64,000 nt of DNA from contig JAAVVG010000020.1 of NCBI GenBank assembly GCA_012976225.1, forward strand, positions 496,001-560,000, read 5' to 3'. The notes under the pieces were generated by a model. The model searched no databases. It was not told the DNA's origin and saw only the letters and a program-made list of their open reading frames with translations. This document shows positions 36,051-51,817 of this stretch, piece by piece (within the stretch, counting starts at the first letter, position 1; each line of letters starts with the position of its first letter). The translations under genes were made by a program, and so were the position numbers. The DNA is from Golubevia sp. BC0850 (Eukaryota; Basidiomycota; Exobasidiomycetes; Golubeviales; Golubeviaceae).

Positions 36051-37794
36051 TCTACGGATTCAATTTTTGAGCTCTTATAGGTGGATTGGATTTGGCTTTT
36101 TTCGATGGGTTAAGGATGAGCTTCTTTTCTTCTGATTTGAAACTGAGTTCTTCTTGTTTGAGGAAGTAAGGGAACCAGTGAAAAGTAAAGTAAAGGAGAT
36201 TGAAAGATTCTTGGATGAAAGTTCAATTCAATTAAGAAGTGGACTTAAGGAGAAAGAAGAGGAAAGATAGAAAGGGAAAAAAAAGAGCAGTTGGAGAAAA
36301 GTGGAAGAGACTTCAAGCCCTTTTTTTAATTAGATTGAGGTTTGGATGATTTAATGAAAAAAAGAGTAGAGTCTGCTCCTGGCGACTTTTGAACCGATTT
36401 CTGTTCTTAGATTTTGGGTTTGAGTGGGAAAACTTCTCTTGAGGATAGGAGTGGGTGGAGAGAGGGAGAGAGAAGCAGAACTCGCGGCGAAAGAAGACCA
36501 AGAGCTCGTCCCAATAGGAAGCCAGAAGCATTTTTTTTTTGGAAAGCAAGTAGAGTTTCGGTCTGAAAATTGAACGTATTGAACTCAAAGGAACGTTCAA
36601 AGGGAAACCAAAAGAAGGGTTAGGAATAGATAGGCAGAGGAAGGAGGTTCCCCCACCCTGGCATTTTACAACTTACCTTCTCACTATCCTCTCCTCTTCT
36701 CTCCTCTCATACCCTCTGCAACGATCAAAACGTAAAGTTGGAATCTATCCACTTCCTCTCCGAAACGTTTGACAGCGGCTGTCAAGAGGCGCGCCCCAAT
36801 ACAAAAGCAACTCTTCACCTTGTGTCTTTCGATCCCACTCTCTCGCTCTAACGTTCCGAGTCTTCCGAAGCAGTGATCAGGTTGACTGTAACGGAAATGA
36901 TTCAATCTCTTTTCAAAACGTGAAGGATGTATGTACTCAAGGTTGGTAGGGTCTGAGATGAGCATGGGCCTGCCTTCTTCTCATCATCAAGCCTTCCATT
37001 CTCCGATCCCATCAGATCCTGGTCTGCTTCCAACTTTCTTCTCAAGTAGGCAGTTCCTTTAGATCGAAACGGAGAAGCCTAGACGGAAGTCAATCAATCT
37101 AGAGTTGCTGTCAAGAAGTCGAAAGAGTTTAAAACCTCGCATCTCTTCTTTCAGCTTTTCACCATTCTGTCTTTGGCCAAAGAGTCTTTCCAGTCATTTG
37201 ATTGGAGGCCTTTATTCTATTACGAACTTCAAGATCGATAGGCAAAGGCAAAGAAGAACGGCTCTTGAGAGATACCCTTCACAGTCAGGGGCGCGTCTTT
37301 TCAGGCAAGCAAGCAGTCATTGGAAGCACAACTCCCAATTCTAGTATAATTCAAACGAATCTAGTCTCGATTGATCACTTGTGTGAGTGAATGAGGAAGG
37401 AGGCGTATCAGATAAGAGTAGGTGTCAGGGTCAAGTCCAATCTTCCCGTTCTTCTCTCGTGGCGGACGCCCAATCAGCCCCCTTGTCCATCGTCACCGTC
37501 ACCCTCCCTTTCTCTTCCAAAGAAAGATCAACCTCAAGAGATAAATCCTTTCACCTTTCTAATCTCAATCAGGCTATCTCCTTTTTTCGACCAAAAGACA
37601 TAAATACCGTACTGACGCCCCCAACTTTCTTCTTTCCCCTGTCTATTTCTCTCTGCAACGATTTTCAACTTCACGACAACTCGATCTTCTCCAAAATTTT
37701 CAACAACTTTCAACCCTTCTACAAATTCTTCACGATTTTTCCTCAACTACTATCAACCTTCCATCCTTTGACTTTCATCAGGCAGTCTAGGAAA
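36051..37794. other. Divergent promoter region of eIF4G and the Ser-rich gene
   Basis: A 1.7 kb stretch between divergent genes. Open frames here are short and unlike proteins. A run of about 10 T at 36532-36541 and pyrimidine-rich tracts are the only visible structure. An in-frame extension of the Ser-rich gene reaches back to 37387 but its text looks non-coding. Confidence 0.45.
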
Positions 37795-40700
37795 ATGGAT
37801 TTCTTCAAACGAAAAGTTCTATCTCGCTCCTCAACTCCACCTTTCGAGAAATCAGCTGATAAAGAAAAGCTCAGATTCCACTCCGTTAGTAATTCACCCA
37901 GTAGACCTTCTCTTTCGAGAGGTAGAAGTTCAAGTCAAGGTACCACAAAAGAAACGTTGGACACAAGCGTCACCAACAGAGGCAGATCTTCTTCTTTTCT
38001 ATCAGCTCAACAGTGGTCCAACTCAAATTTAAATAGCTACGACTCTACGCTGAACTTCAACAACGAGAAAAGCCCTAGAGCTATGGTGGGAAAGGTCAAG
38101 AAAAAGGTCAATTCTTCAGTCTTCAGTAAACAAAAGAGACCTTCATCTGCAGGTGTCAATCGAGCCGCACCGGTATTTTTGGATTCTACAAGATTTGAAT
38201 CTTTCGACAGTCAGAGGACTCGCCCGTCAGAGGTGGACGAGTTCTCAGACCACGAAATCGATCCTCAATCGCTGGAACTGTTGGATTCACCTTCTTTCCG
38301 CAACTCAAGTTCAAACTCATCGTCGGACAATCCAGCAAATTCAAACTCATCGACCTTCCCGAGGAAAAAGTCTTCCGTTCAATCACTCAAGAAAAATCTC
38401 AAGAGTGCTTTACTAGAGCCGGGAAAGTCTAATGGAATCGGAGGGAGTTCAAGTGCTGACGTACCCCTGAATTGGAACGGAGGTGGAAACGGGACTTCTC
38501 CTCTGAAAAAGAAGTCATCTATCGGGAGAATTCGAGAGGTCAAGAACTCACTCACTTCAGGAAGTTGGAGAAGGGAGAAAGAACTGAAAGAAGAAGACAT
38601 TGAGGATGGTAAGGATCATCTCAAGCCCTTCGATACTTTTGGTGGAAAGACTCTAGGTAGGAAGAGATCTAAGTCGGCTCTTGGAGCTCAAGAAGTTGGA
38701 AGAGATCAGACAGCAGACGCTAATCTTGGAGCTTCGAGAAGCGTGGACACTACCGGTACCATCACTATCTCAGGTCGCCATTTGAGAACGGATTCATTTG
38801 GAGCGCCAATCGATGCCCCTATCATTGAGCAAGGTCCTTTCACGAAAGATAACGGTTTCAGAACTTCAACGCCTGCCTCTGCAACTTCTTCAAACGAGCA
38901 ATACGAATCTCCAATTTCAAGTCGAAACCCAATCGCTTCTGGGTCTAGATCTTCCTTCAAAGTCGAGGACAGCTCCAACTTCGACCGCACGAAGCCGGAA
39001 AAGTGTCAAGCTGAAAAAAACCTTCAAAGACAGGCTTCCAAAGCTGGTCCAAAGCCTCGCGCTTCACTTCCAACCTTTTCTCCTTCCAAGAATCAGTACG
39101 ACTCCGCCAAAAGTCAAGGCCAATCCAGTAGACCCAGAGCTTCAACTACAACCAGCTTGGGAAAACCAGATTTCGCATCTGCTTCAATCATATCTCCTTC
39201 CAAATTGAAGAACTTCACGGTCCTTACTCCTCAAGACTTCAGAAGGAGAAGATTCACAGACGAGGAAATGAAGCCTGAGAACAGAAGGGCTCGAGCTTCA
39301 CAGAACCCACCCGTCTCACCCAGTAAATAATCGCGAAACTTGCGTACCGATTCTTTGGGAAGCGTGCTTACAAAGGCTTCTCCAATTCTCCTTTCGTCCT
39401 TCAGGTAGTCGTCAAAGCATCCTCTTCGATCGTTCTAACCGGCCAGTTCCTTCGCCGGTGGACTCGTACTTTGAAGCTAAGAAAATTGGCAGCCTTTCTT
39501 CTCTTCCCTCTTCTGGTTTTCATTCTCTAACTCTGCCCAGACCACGTGCAGCCTCTCAATCGACCGATCACTCTCTTTCAAACTCTCAATCCAATTCTGT
39601 CTCAAGTGAAGAGAAGACAAATGAGACACTCTCCTCTTTTGAGGTGCGATCTGGATTGGGATTGGGTATCTCAAACGTAGACTCAGGCCCTCTTTCTTTG
39701 GAAGACAAAGCTTCAATCGGATTTACGCCATGGTCTTGCCCAGAAGAAGAAGGAGAACAGGAGCCGATCGGAACTAGAGATTCGTGGTTCGAAAGCTTGG
39801 AGAAACAACCAGACAGTCGAACTTTTGCTCACAAAAACAACAGGATCAGATCTTTCTCGGTCGGAATCGAGCGGTCAACTTCAAGTAATCTTCTTCCATC
39901 TCCAAACATAATGGACTCGACCTCAAAAGTCCAACACAAGAAAAGCTCCTCGGCGGTACTATTCTTCTCTAAACCTCAACCTCAAGCAGGGCCTCATACT
40001 CCAAGCCCAAGTCCGGGACGGGAGAGAGTCGCTTCAGCCTCGACTCCACTGAGCTCTACTTTTCAATTCGAACCATCTCGTCCTCTCTCTCCTACTTCGA
40101 TCGAGGATCTCAGAGCGTCTCCAGGATCTCCTTCTGGTTTGGTCACCAGAGCCATTAGAAGCTGTTCGGTTGGTTCCGATCGACTACCAATCAACATTCC
40201 GACGACTCCACCCGCGAGCGCGTTGAGAAGCTCAAGTCCTCAAATTAGTGGTCTTCCCTTTAAAGCTCGTATTAGATCTGGAAGCGTAGTGAGTAGATTC
40301 AGATCCATCAGTGAGCTCTGAAGACAGCGACTGACCGTGCACTTCTTTCTCACTCTCCGTCGACTCAGCGCTTTGCAATGGACGGAACGAGCAACGCTTC
40401 GGAAGAGACTTTGATTGGGACAGTACAGGCTGTGAGTGTTCTCGAAACTGATACCCAACAGAGTGAATTTAAGTCCTTTTGTAGGGTGTCTGACACCTCT
40501 CCCCTCTTCGAATGCCCTTCGCCAGTACAACGATCAAGTAAAAGCTGTGGTCTTTACGATGCTCGAAGTTGTCACCTCCAACCTAACCTCAAACTTCACC
40601 ACCCTCAAAAAATCCCTCAAGAACCAGCTGCCAGCTATTCTTAAAGATTCCAATTGTTTCCCATCAAACCTTCCACCTCAATCTCGTCAAAAGAGTCTAC

Positions 40701-41323
40701 CTTTCATCTTACCACATCTGATCCACCTCCATCTTTACCGAAACATCGTGGAACCATTCTGCTCGGGACTCCCTCCCTTTCATAACGAACACCACCAAAG
40801 CCTTCTGAAGTCCGTCAAGAATCAAGCTTCATCCCCAGCCGAGATCTTTAGCTGGATCAAGATTACGCACTCATCTTTACGTTCTGGCCAAAGCCTCTTC
40901 GATCGCAATTCTTTCGTTAGGAATAAACTCACAGAGCTGCAAAATCTCATTTGTCTACTCTTGGTTTGGAATGGAAATCTTGGTAGGATCAAAGACGGTT
41001 TGAACCTTATGAGTTCCAGCTACGAGGGTCTCAAAGAAGCCTTCAATCTGCTAGACCGAGCAATGGTGATGTTAAGGCAAGAGGTGGAGGGCGAATATGA
41101 GGTCACATTGGCCTCGGATCAAGATTCAGATGCAGCGAAAGTCGACGGTAAGAATTCTTCTTCTTCTTCCGACGTCTTCTCGAGTAACTATAGCTTTCAG
41201 TCGCCAGTCACACTTTCTGTGGGACTAGCTCTGCGCAATCAAAATGGGGATGAGAAAAGTTTGATCGCCCCCGATACGTTCAAAGTCTTGCCGGATGGGA
41301 ATCTTGTTCAGTATTCTAATTAA
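37795..41323 (+). CDS. Ser-rich protein of unknown function with a helical C-terminal part
   Basis: Four exons (37795-39322, 39405-40288, 40369-40431, 40526-41323) give 1090 residues from the ATG of MDFFKRKVLSRSSTPP. Residues 1-830 are Ser/Asn/Pro-rich, low-complexity and full of short basic patches with Arg/Lys-x-x-Ser sites that suit kinase or 14-3-3 recognition. Repeated NSSSNS-like runs occur near residue 170. The last 260 residues (from YNDQVKAVVFTMLEV) are rich in Leu and predicted helices and look like a folded domain, but I do not recognise it. The 63-base exon 3 encodes RFAMDGTSNASEETLIGTVQA, joined in phase on both sides. No signal peptide or membrane helix is seen. A polarity, septum or signalling adaptor is conceivable, without direct support. 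Confidence 0.75.
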
Positions 41324-41839
41324 TTTCGATTCGACTCTCTCTTTTTTTTTTCACGAATCTCTTAATATATACCTGGATCATATCTTTGTAAGTTTGTCTC
41401 TGTCACTGCCTCGGAATCCTACTTTCAATGAATCGTGTGAAGTGAGAACCCCATCCTGCAGCCTCTGTAGGAATCGAAGTATTTGGAATTTTGACTTGCG
41501 TTTATTAGCTACAAAATGAAGATGGGGATGCGTGGTGACAACAGTGAGTTGATGATCGAGGACTGGAGTGAAAGAAGAAACGGAAGTAGAGAGTAGAAGC
41601 AAGTTGTTGGGAAAGGGAGAGAGGCGGGGTGAGATAGCCGGAACCCCATCGTTCGTAAAGACTATAGCTACTTTAAGCGCGAGAGACTTTGCTGTTGGAA
41701 AGTAGGAAATCAAAATGTGTGTGGAAATTAAGGTCAGCATTAGCCTTTTAAGCAAGAATGTCGGCGACAAATTTGTAGCTCCCTCCCTTCCCCCCCTCAC
41801 TTTCTACTCACAAAAGGCTGATCAGTCAAGCCATAGGGT
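41324..41839. other. Intergenic 3' flank of the Ser-rich gene
   Basis: Only short frames without splice logic are seen here. A T-run at 41342-41350 follows the stop codon of the Ser-rich gene. Confidence 0.45.
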
Positions 41840-42304
41840 TCAATGTCTCTCTTGTAAGTCATGGCGCACCTCGCTAGGAGCTACTTTGACAGGTACTTTT
41901 CTATCTCTTCCCTCCCAGACACGCTCTTGATCCTCCTCATTCTCATCTCTGCGAATGCTAGAAATGTTAGAAATTTCTGTTTTCTGCTTCTTTGGTACTT
42001 GAGAAGCTAGAGAAGCTGAGTTCTTGAAGGAAGTTCCACTTGCAACTGAATTCTGACGAGAGATACAAAGAGCGAAAGAGTCTTTCTCCTTTTCACCACC
42101 TTCTTTCACTTTGACAGAGAACGTCGAGGCGTCGTTTTCTTGCTTCTTTTCCCTTCCCTTGATTTGAGGACTTTTATAATTATTAGGTCTCCGAAAAGGA
42201 AACGAAACGGGATTGAACTTCCATTCAAACCCTAGATTTGAGGACTTTTCTTTGAGACCGACGGCTGGAAAAGATTGGATCGCGATTGAACCTGCGGCTG
42301 GGAA
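41840..42304 (-). other. Open minus-strand frame without a start codon
   Basis: A 154-codon frame is open between stops, with no ATG in it. Its text looks coding: GFEWKFNPVSFPFRRPNN, a Lys-rich part, a Ser-rich part, a charged part (RRDENEEDQERVW) and the end RHDLQERH. It could be the last exon of a gene whose first exon I cannot place, because the only nearby ATG gives the wrong phase with the best acceptor (CCGCAG). It lies head-to-head with K1, whose TATA box is 120 bases away, so the two would share a promoter if it is real. No family recognised. Confidence 0.25.
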
Positions 42305-42422
42305 TCAGGGGATGGAAACAAGCCGCCCCTCTCTCTCACTGTCTTACTCCATTAGAGGACTTCCTTCAATTCTTTCTCCCTCAATTACCAATTTTTCGAT
42401 TTTCTCCTATGACTAGAAACAC

Positions 42423-42429
42423 TATAAAA
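42423..42429 (+). promoter_or_regulatory. TATA box of K1
   Basis: The sequence CTATAAAAGG sits about 40 bases before the point (42467) where near-identity with the K2 upstream region begins, and 189 bases before the start codon. This fits a TATA element with transcription starting near 42467. Confidence 0.6.
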
Positions 42430-42466
42430 GGTTGACGAAAACCGCTTCCCTTCCTACTTTTCCCCC

Positions 42467-42686
42467 CAACTTGACGTTCATCTCTATCTCTTCTCTCATT
42501 CTTCTTCAACCCAAATCGTAGCTGGCCTACCTTTTCCACAACTTTGCTTCTATTTCCTAATTTCTAAACACACTCTCTTTCAAACCCTCCTTTCTCAAAT
42601 CCTATTCAACAATGCAACTCCTTAAATTAGCTTTACCCCTTGCTTTCGTCTCTGCTTTGGTCTCCGTCTCTGCTGCCCCAGTCCAG
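42467..42686 (+). repeat. 220-base inverted repeat, left copy (K1 5' UTR and exon 1)
   Basis: Matches the reverse complement of 55100-55319 with one mismatch in 220 bases (C versus T in the 5' UTR, near 42536). The identity starts near the presumed transcription start and ends exactly at the exon 1 splice donor; intron 1 is then unrelated (GTGAGCC here, GTTAGTT in K2). Confidence 0.95.
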
Positions 42687-43758
42687 GTGAGCCTACACAA
42701 AATCAATTGCACCTGACCCTTTTATTCGTTCTGGCTAAAACCCACTTCTTCCCTTTCTTCTCCCTCTTCTCCCTCTTTTAGCAAAGACGCGATGCTCTCA
42801 CTTCTCCAGCCCAACACGCCAGGTCCTTCGAAGGAGAAGTGAGTAAAGTCTGACCAGACTTAGCGTTCAAAAGCTCATTCTTCGGAACAACAACTGATCA
42901 AGGATTCCTTTCACTTGTTGTCACTTCGCAGCTTGATCTACAGATCAGAGAGGACCAACCAGAGAAGCGTCTTTGGGCTCTCGGTGCCAGAGTGGGAGTA
43001 GGACTTCTGAACTTGGCTCAAAGAGTCATCAATAGCAACAAAGAGGCGATTGAGGTGAGCCAGGCTCCAAATGTTTGCCTTTTTTGAAATTGCACCAAGT
43101 CGGGGAAAGAAACTAAGCTCATCCCTTCTTCGCTGTCTTCAAATGCTTCTCTTGCAGGACGGAACTTTCGATGTCGACACTTACTTGAAAAGCGCCGAAG
43201 GTAAAGAGTTCGTTTCAAAGGCCGCTTCCTTGCAAAAGAGAGGACTAGAAAGTGAAATCGAACAACCTGAGAAGCGTCTTTGGGCTCTCGGTGCCAGGGT
43301 TGGACTTGGTCTTTTGAACTTGGCTCAGAGGGTCATCAACCGAAACAAAGAAGCCATCGAGGTAAGGTTTGAGATGTTGGTCTCATTTTGAGATTTCCTC
43401 GTCCTCCTTGCTGTTCACCTCTGAGCGGCTCTGACCTTCGCAAAACTCACTTATCTTCTCTTGCAGGACGGGACTTTCGACGTCGACACCTACTTGAAGA
43501 GTGATGCAGGTAAAGAATTCGTTTCAAAGGCAGCTGCTCTACAACAGAGAAGTCTAGATGTGAGTTCCAATTTCCCGAGTCAAGAAGAATCTTTGACATC
43601 TTCCGTTCTGTCTCTGATCGTCAAACACTTCCCCCCAGAATGATTTCGACATGAATGAGATCTTATCAAGGTCCGAAGTTCAACCTCGCTACACCGACTT
43701 CAATGCCAATCTTGATCTTTTGGGACTGCTTCATTCGCAACTCAACGTCAATGTTTAG
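42612..43758 (+). CDS. K1: secreted modular peptide precursor with dibasic (Kex2-type) sites
   Basis: Six exons (42612-42686, 42782-42838, 42932-43054, 43158-43361, 43467-43559, 43639-43758), all joined in phase 0, give 223 residues. Exon 1 is a signal peptide (MQLLKLALPLAFVSALVSVS then AAPVQ). Dibasic sites follow at RR 27-28, KR 56-57, KR 112-113 and KR 124-125. Residues 58-113 and 126 onward begin with the same amphipathic segment (LWALGARVGVGLLNLAQRVI, then NKEAIE), each followed by an acidic-polar segment (DGTFDVDTYLKS...). A 12-residue acidic spacer ending EQPEKR separates them. The third module lacks the amphipathic part and its site is QQR, not KR. The last exon is unlike the modules. 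Secretion with Kex2-like cleavage is inferred; no CaaX end, so not a classical basidiomycete pheromone. The product's action is unknown. Confidence 0.85.
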
Positions 43759-44487
43759 AAGGTGACATTTCAAATGTCGCAGGCGCTTGATACTTACTAC
43801 ATGGCGAAGGTGAAGGATATGCTATAATATGTACTTTGCTGAAAGGCTGAAAGTTTCAAAAGATTGAACACGATTGATAAGACCAAGGCTCGAGGGAGAG
43901 AACGGTCTACTGTCGATGTCTGACTGCACTTGTGTAAGAGGAGCTGGGAGATGCATGCATAAAATGCCTCTTCGATTACTAGCAGGTCTCCTAGGGCTTT
44001 TCCATGCTCAATTTTGTGACCTCATTCCCGAAGAAGTAGTCACAAATATTCTCAGCCGGATTACTCCATCTTCAAAAGAGCAACTCACTCGAACAGCAAC
44101 TTCGGACAGTGTCCAGTTCTAGTGTATTCACTTAGCAGATCTCTGAATAGACAGTCTCAATCCTATAGTTCAACTGTGAGTCTGAACGTATCAGGAGAGA
44201 CTCACCAGAACAGGCCAGAGAGCGATTCGAAGCAGATTCGCTGCGAAAGTGAAGAATCAATCCTCGGTCACCTCTCACGTCACTGTTGATGGCAGCGATC
44301 AAGGTCCTTTCTTCTTGAAATTGGAAAGTCGTAGAAGCTGACCAAGTAGGATTACACTCTTCGAAGGGAGCTGCTTTTTGTTTGTGACCAGAAGAAGGTC
44401 GATGGGACTCTACGTCTGCTCTTCTGTTCAGTAAAAGAAGCAGGAACTATACACGTCGACAGATGGACACTCACTTTTTCGTTATCG
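43759..44487. other. Intergenic with a possible small gene or remnant
   Basis: Plus-strand pieces look coding: about 43940-44120 with LIPEEVVTNILSRI, faintly F-box-like, and 44201-44341 (after a TATCAG acceptor) with ERLTRTGQRAIRSRF and ending FFLKLESRRS. I could not join them with good splice sites. The promoter of the TFIIIC gene must lie at the right end. Confidence 0.3.
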
Positions 44488-47400
44488 ATGCTCATTTCAA
44501 GGATGGACAAAACTGAGGATCGTGGAGAGAAGAGAATCCGAGAAGAAAGTTCTCGTGACGTGAAAAGAGCAACACCAGTGACCAACAACAATTTCTCCAG
44601 AATGGCAAGGACTCCAAGAAATGCAGCAGTCAAAGCTAGATCATCACTATCCACATCATTCACCTTCAATCCAGAAGATCTAGGAGAAGGACAGCCGAAT
44701 GGGGAGGAGGTAGAGGAAGGATTAGCAGGCCTATCTAAGGCAGCAGGATCAGGCAAAGAGAAAGGGAAAGGTAGAAAGAGGAAGGCAGAGGATGAAGATG
44801 GAGATGATGATTCAGAAGATGAGTTCAAACTAGATGACTCAGGGAAGAGAGGTGAAGAGGACGAGGAAGGAGAGGATGGCTTTCAAGAATTGGAAGCAGA
44901 TAGTGAAGAAGATCAAGATCAGGCTCAAGATCAAGAAGAGGTCTCAGACTCGGATTCTCATGCTTCTACCTCAAATAAGAAGTCATCTGTAAAGAAACCA
45001 GCTCCCAAAAGAGCAGGAGGAAGTTCATCTAAGGGCCTACCTTCTTCGTCTGCTTCTAAAGGCAGAGCTAATGCACCACCTGGTGGAGGATCCTCCTTAA
45101 ACAACTTCAGCAACGCAAAATTGACTCAAATTAGACCTTCTGCTAAGTCGAGTGGTGTAGCAGTCTTTCACATCACTACTGTACCTCCTACTTTCGATCC
45201 AACTCTACCGAAAGATCATCCAGTCCAACTCAAACCTCACTCTGAACCAATCAATCACCCAATCAACTTCTTGAAAGTCTCTGGTGAAAGATCAGATCAC
45301 TGGCCAGAAAGTGATGGAAAGCAGAAGCTAGCTTATTCGAATCCTAATGACGATGAAGACTCGGAAGATGTCGAACCTAATCAAGATGGTTTCAACGATA
45401 TCATCATGGATTTCCAGTTGACTCCCAATCTGTTCAATCTTCAACAAGTCAGAGACGTAGGATGGTATCCGGGAAAGATGGATCTTGAGACTCAAAGGAA
45501 GTGGACAGAGGATCTGGATCGAGAGAATCTCAGAGAAGAGGATAAGATGGAGTTGGACGAGGATGAAGAATCTCAAGCAGAAGATGACACTAAATCTTCA
45601 AAGAGACTAGTCGGAATGCCTTTCAAGGGAAAGCCTCTTCGTCATAAAGTCAATGACCTGCGGATATTGAATCAGAGGTGAGTTGGGGGAGCGTGCCTGG
45701 TCTTTGGCTTTCATTCGATTCTGATTTTGCCCATCTTCTCCTTCCTTCTTCTGACACCTACCTCAAATCTTAGCCAAGCCGAACCCTACTTGAACCCATC
45801 TGTGATCCAATCAAAAGCACTACGGCCGCTACCGACCTTACACTACATTCCAACCACACTCTCGACTTCAACCACAGCGAATCTCTCATCAACGTCCAAT
45901 CCGAAGGGAGAGCTATTCTCAGAACCTTCCCCTCGAATATCTGGAGACGCGTTAGAAATCTCGCTTGGACCTCCAGGCTGTCAAGTCAAGGCTTCGATTC
46001 CTAGAGGTAAGAGTTTGAGACTAGAATCTGTTGGCAAATCCTCAACTTTCAATCCGTCGGACGAAATAGACATTGATCAAGAAGATGAGCCAGAAGAACA
46101 GACAGGAAACGAAGAAGGGGAAGATGGACCTGAAGAAAAGGAAAAGAAAAGGGAATGGTGGAGAGGAACTCAAAAGGGTGGACATTTACTTAACGTTGGA
46201 GGTTCAGTTTACGCTTTAGACTTCAGGCCTCTTCCTCCTCATATATGTGAAGGATCTGAGTTCTTAGCTGTGTCTTCCGGAAACTCGAAGAACGATCCAT
46301 TCCCTAGAGTCAGTTACGGAACTCAGCTGACTGGAGAGAATCCGGACTCTATTCAAATTTGGGAGATTCAATCGGATTTCAAAGGATCAAGAGTTAGCGA
46401 AGCCGAACTTGTCAATCAGAATGGAAAGCAAGCAAGTCAAGGGAAAGGGAAAGCTTCAAAAGGGAAGGGAAAAGAGAAAGAGCCAAGTTCCAAAGGTAAA
46501 GGGAGAACAAATGAGGTTTCGAATGTTCCAGACTATCGACTCGAAGATCAAATCAAAGGACAAGCAATAGAGGTTCTACGAATCTGTACCAAATTTGGCA
46601 AAGCTATCGAACTGAAGTGGTTTCCAGGTGGTCATGATTATCTCTCTGGTCCTCAACATTCGTCAAGTTCCAATCTCAACAATAGCAAGACGTCTCTGAG
46701 AAGATTGGGGATATTAGCTGGCGTCTTCCTAGACGGAACTGTTAGGCTCTTCTCGGTGCCTCATCCTCATGATGTCGATGCTTCATCGAATTCTGGAGCT
46801 GAAGATCTAGAAGAGGAACAAGGCCTCAAGGCCCCGATCTATCTGAATCTAGATCCGGTTCTGACTCTCGCTATTCCTAATAAGGTCGCGACGAGTTTGA
46901 GCTGGGGAGGAGAAAGATTGGCGGTCGGTTATAGTGATGGGTGGTTAGCTGTTTGGAACGTTGGAAAATGTCTGGATCAGATCTCAAGTTGGAACTCTGC
47001 TGATATTAAGAGATTCAAACCCAAGCCAAGTCACTATCTCGAGGTAAATGATTCTACGATTATCAACCTATCTTTCTTGGTCGTTCCTTCTCTGCAAGTA
47101 GGCGGGGAATATTCTGAACTGAATCAAGAAGAAGAAGAAGAGACTGGATCGGGTGAAGGTAAAGGAAAAGGGAAGGGAAAAGGGAAAAGCAGCAAAAAAG
47201 AGAAGAATAAAGAAACATCTAAGATGTTAGAACAGATCGATTACTACGGGAATCCTGATACGTTGCTCTCTTGTGGGACTGATGGAAAGTATGTGACTGT
47301 CGATCTTAGAGATCCTCACAGCCCAAATACTTCCTGTGCTCAAAGAGGTGAGTTCTCTTTTCCTTTCTTTTGATTTTTGCTTCGTTCCAACCTCTTCCTT

Positions 47401-48389
47401 CGTCAGCCCAAGAGAGCTCAACTTTCTTTCCTTCCTTCCCGTTTTCTTCATTTCAGATTTCGCCATGGCCTCGACCTTCTATCCTCCTTTCCAAGCTCCA
47501 TTAGCCGATGAAACGGACAACGCAATTCGCTCTCTTTCTACGCGGATGGGATCATACGGTCAGAGCGTCACCGTAGATTATTGTTCGGGTCGAGTTCTAG
47601 TGAGTTGAGGGAGAATTGAGATCTCCTTCTCACCAGAGACACTACTGACGGACCTTACTCCTCTCCATCTTTTTTGTCTTCGCCTCATTGACCAGGGTCT
47701 TGCCAGCTCGGAATTCCATCCCTTTGTAGCATCGGCGAGCTCTGGTGGCTTCGTGAAAGTCGTAAACGCTTTGAGAAACCTGGTCAGAAGATCCGTGAGG
47801 AACAGGTTGAGCTTCCCGATCTACAAGTTAGAGATGAATAGAACTGACGGGAGTCTCAGAATGCTAGACAATCTCGCTCCTACAGTGAGTACATCATTCT
47901 GACCTTTTCGTTCTCATAGACTCTGAATTGTTCTGAGTCGAAACCTTTTCTCCCTATTTTCACCCTTTCTCGCTCTAGCCTGCGACTTTCACGCTGGACA
48001 GTACCAATGCAGACTCCAAATCAAAAATTGAGAAGGCCTTCAAACCTGAAGCTTCCAGCGCCTCCTCGGCGGGATGGCACCCTTCCATCTCAATTAGGAA
48101 TGTGACTTGGTCGCCAAACATTGGAAGATGCCTCTTACTAGCAAGTGGCACTGGATGTGGATTGGTCAGGTTGGATTGGGTCGACAACAAAGGAATGAAG
48201 GTGGAAGAAGATCAGGCCGTAGGAAAAAGTATGGTCAACAAAGCTAGGCAAGAGATCGGAAGGAGGAAAGAAAAAGCCAAGGGAAAGAAACCAAGTGGGA
48301 GTGCAAAGACGAAGGCGAAAGTCAAGGAAGAGCAGAAGGAAGAGGTGTTGGATGAGGAGATGGACTACATGGAATTGGAGGACGATTGA
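44488..48389 (+). CDS. TFIIIC WD40 subunit (Tfc6/Sfc6/GTF3C2-like)
   Basis: Five exons (44488-45677, 45774-47347, 47457-47599, 47696-47884, 47979-48389) give 1168 residues. The N-terminal 230 residues are charged and low-complexity with an AT-hook-like basic start, as expected of a nuclear DNA-associated protein. From about residue 550 the text is that of the TFIIIC beta-propeller subunit: GGSVYALDFRPLPPH, DSIQIWEIQ, a long Lys/Gly insert, LGILAGVFLDGTVRLFSVPH, VATSLSWGGERLAVGYSDGW, DTLLSCGTDGKYVTVDLRD and NVTWSPNIGRCLLLAS. In yeast this subunit helps TFIIIC bind the B box of tRNA genes for RNA polymerase III. The C terminus is a Lys-rich then acidic tail. An ATG at 44503 is an alternative start. 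It is convergent with CDC5, with 153 bases between stops. Confidence 0.7.
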
Positions 48390-48542
48390 AAATGAGATGT
48401 TAAGTAAAGTAAAAAAGGAAACTGATCCAATTCGAAGTCCATGTTTCCTTCATCGCTCAGACAGAAGACGGGCAGATATACCGGAAGCAACTGTGTTACA
48501 TTAAGAACAGAGTTCTAGAGATTCTGAAAACATACATCATGC

Positions 48543-51817
<3,275 letters not shown>

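Noticed and set aside
42612-43758. K1/K2 as lipopeptide mating pheromone precursors
   Set aside because: Neither the repeats nor the C termini carry a CaaX or Cys-terminal farnesylation motif at each repeat; the two cysteines at the K2 end are not in that context, and the repeat peptides are much longer than such pheromones.
42612-43758. K1/K2 as hydrophobins or small Cys-rich effectors
   Set aside because: K1 has no cysteine in the mature part, and K2 only two near the end, so the disulfide patterns of these classes are absent.
43940-44060. A second F-box gene (LIPEEVVTNILSRI)
   Set aside because: Only a short part of an F-box-like pattern is present, without the central Trp region, and no repeat domain follows.
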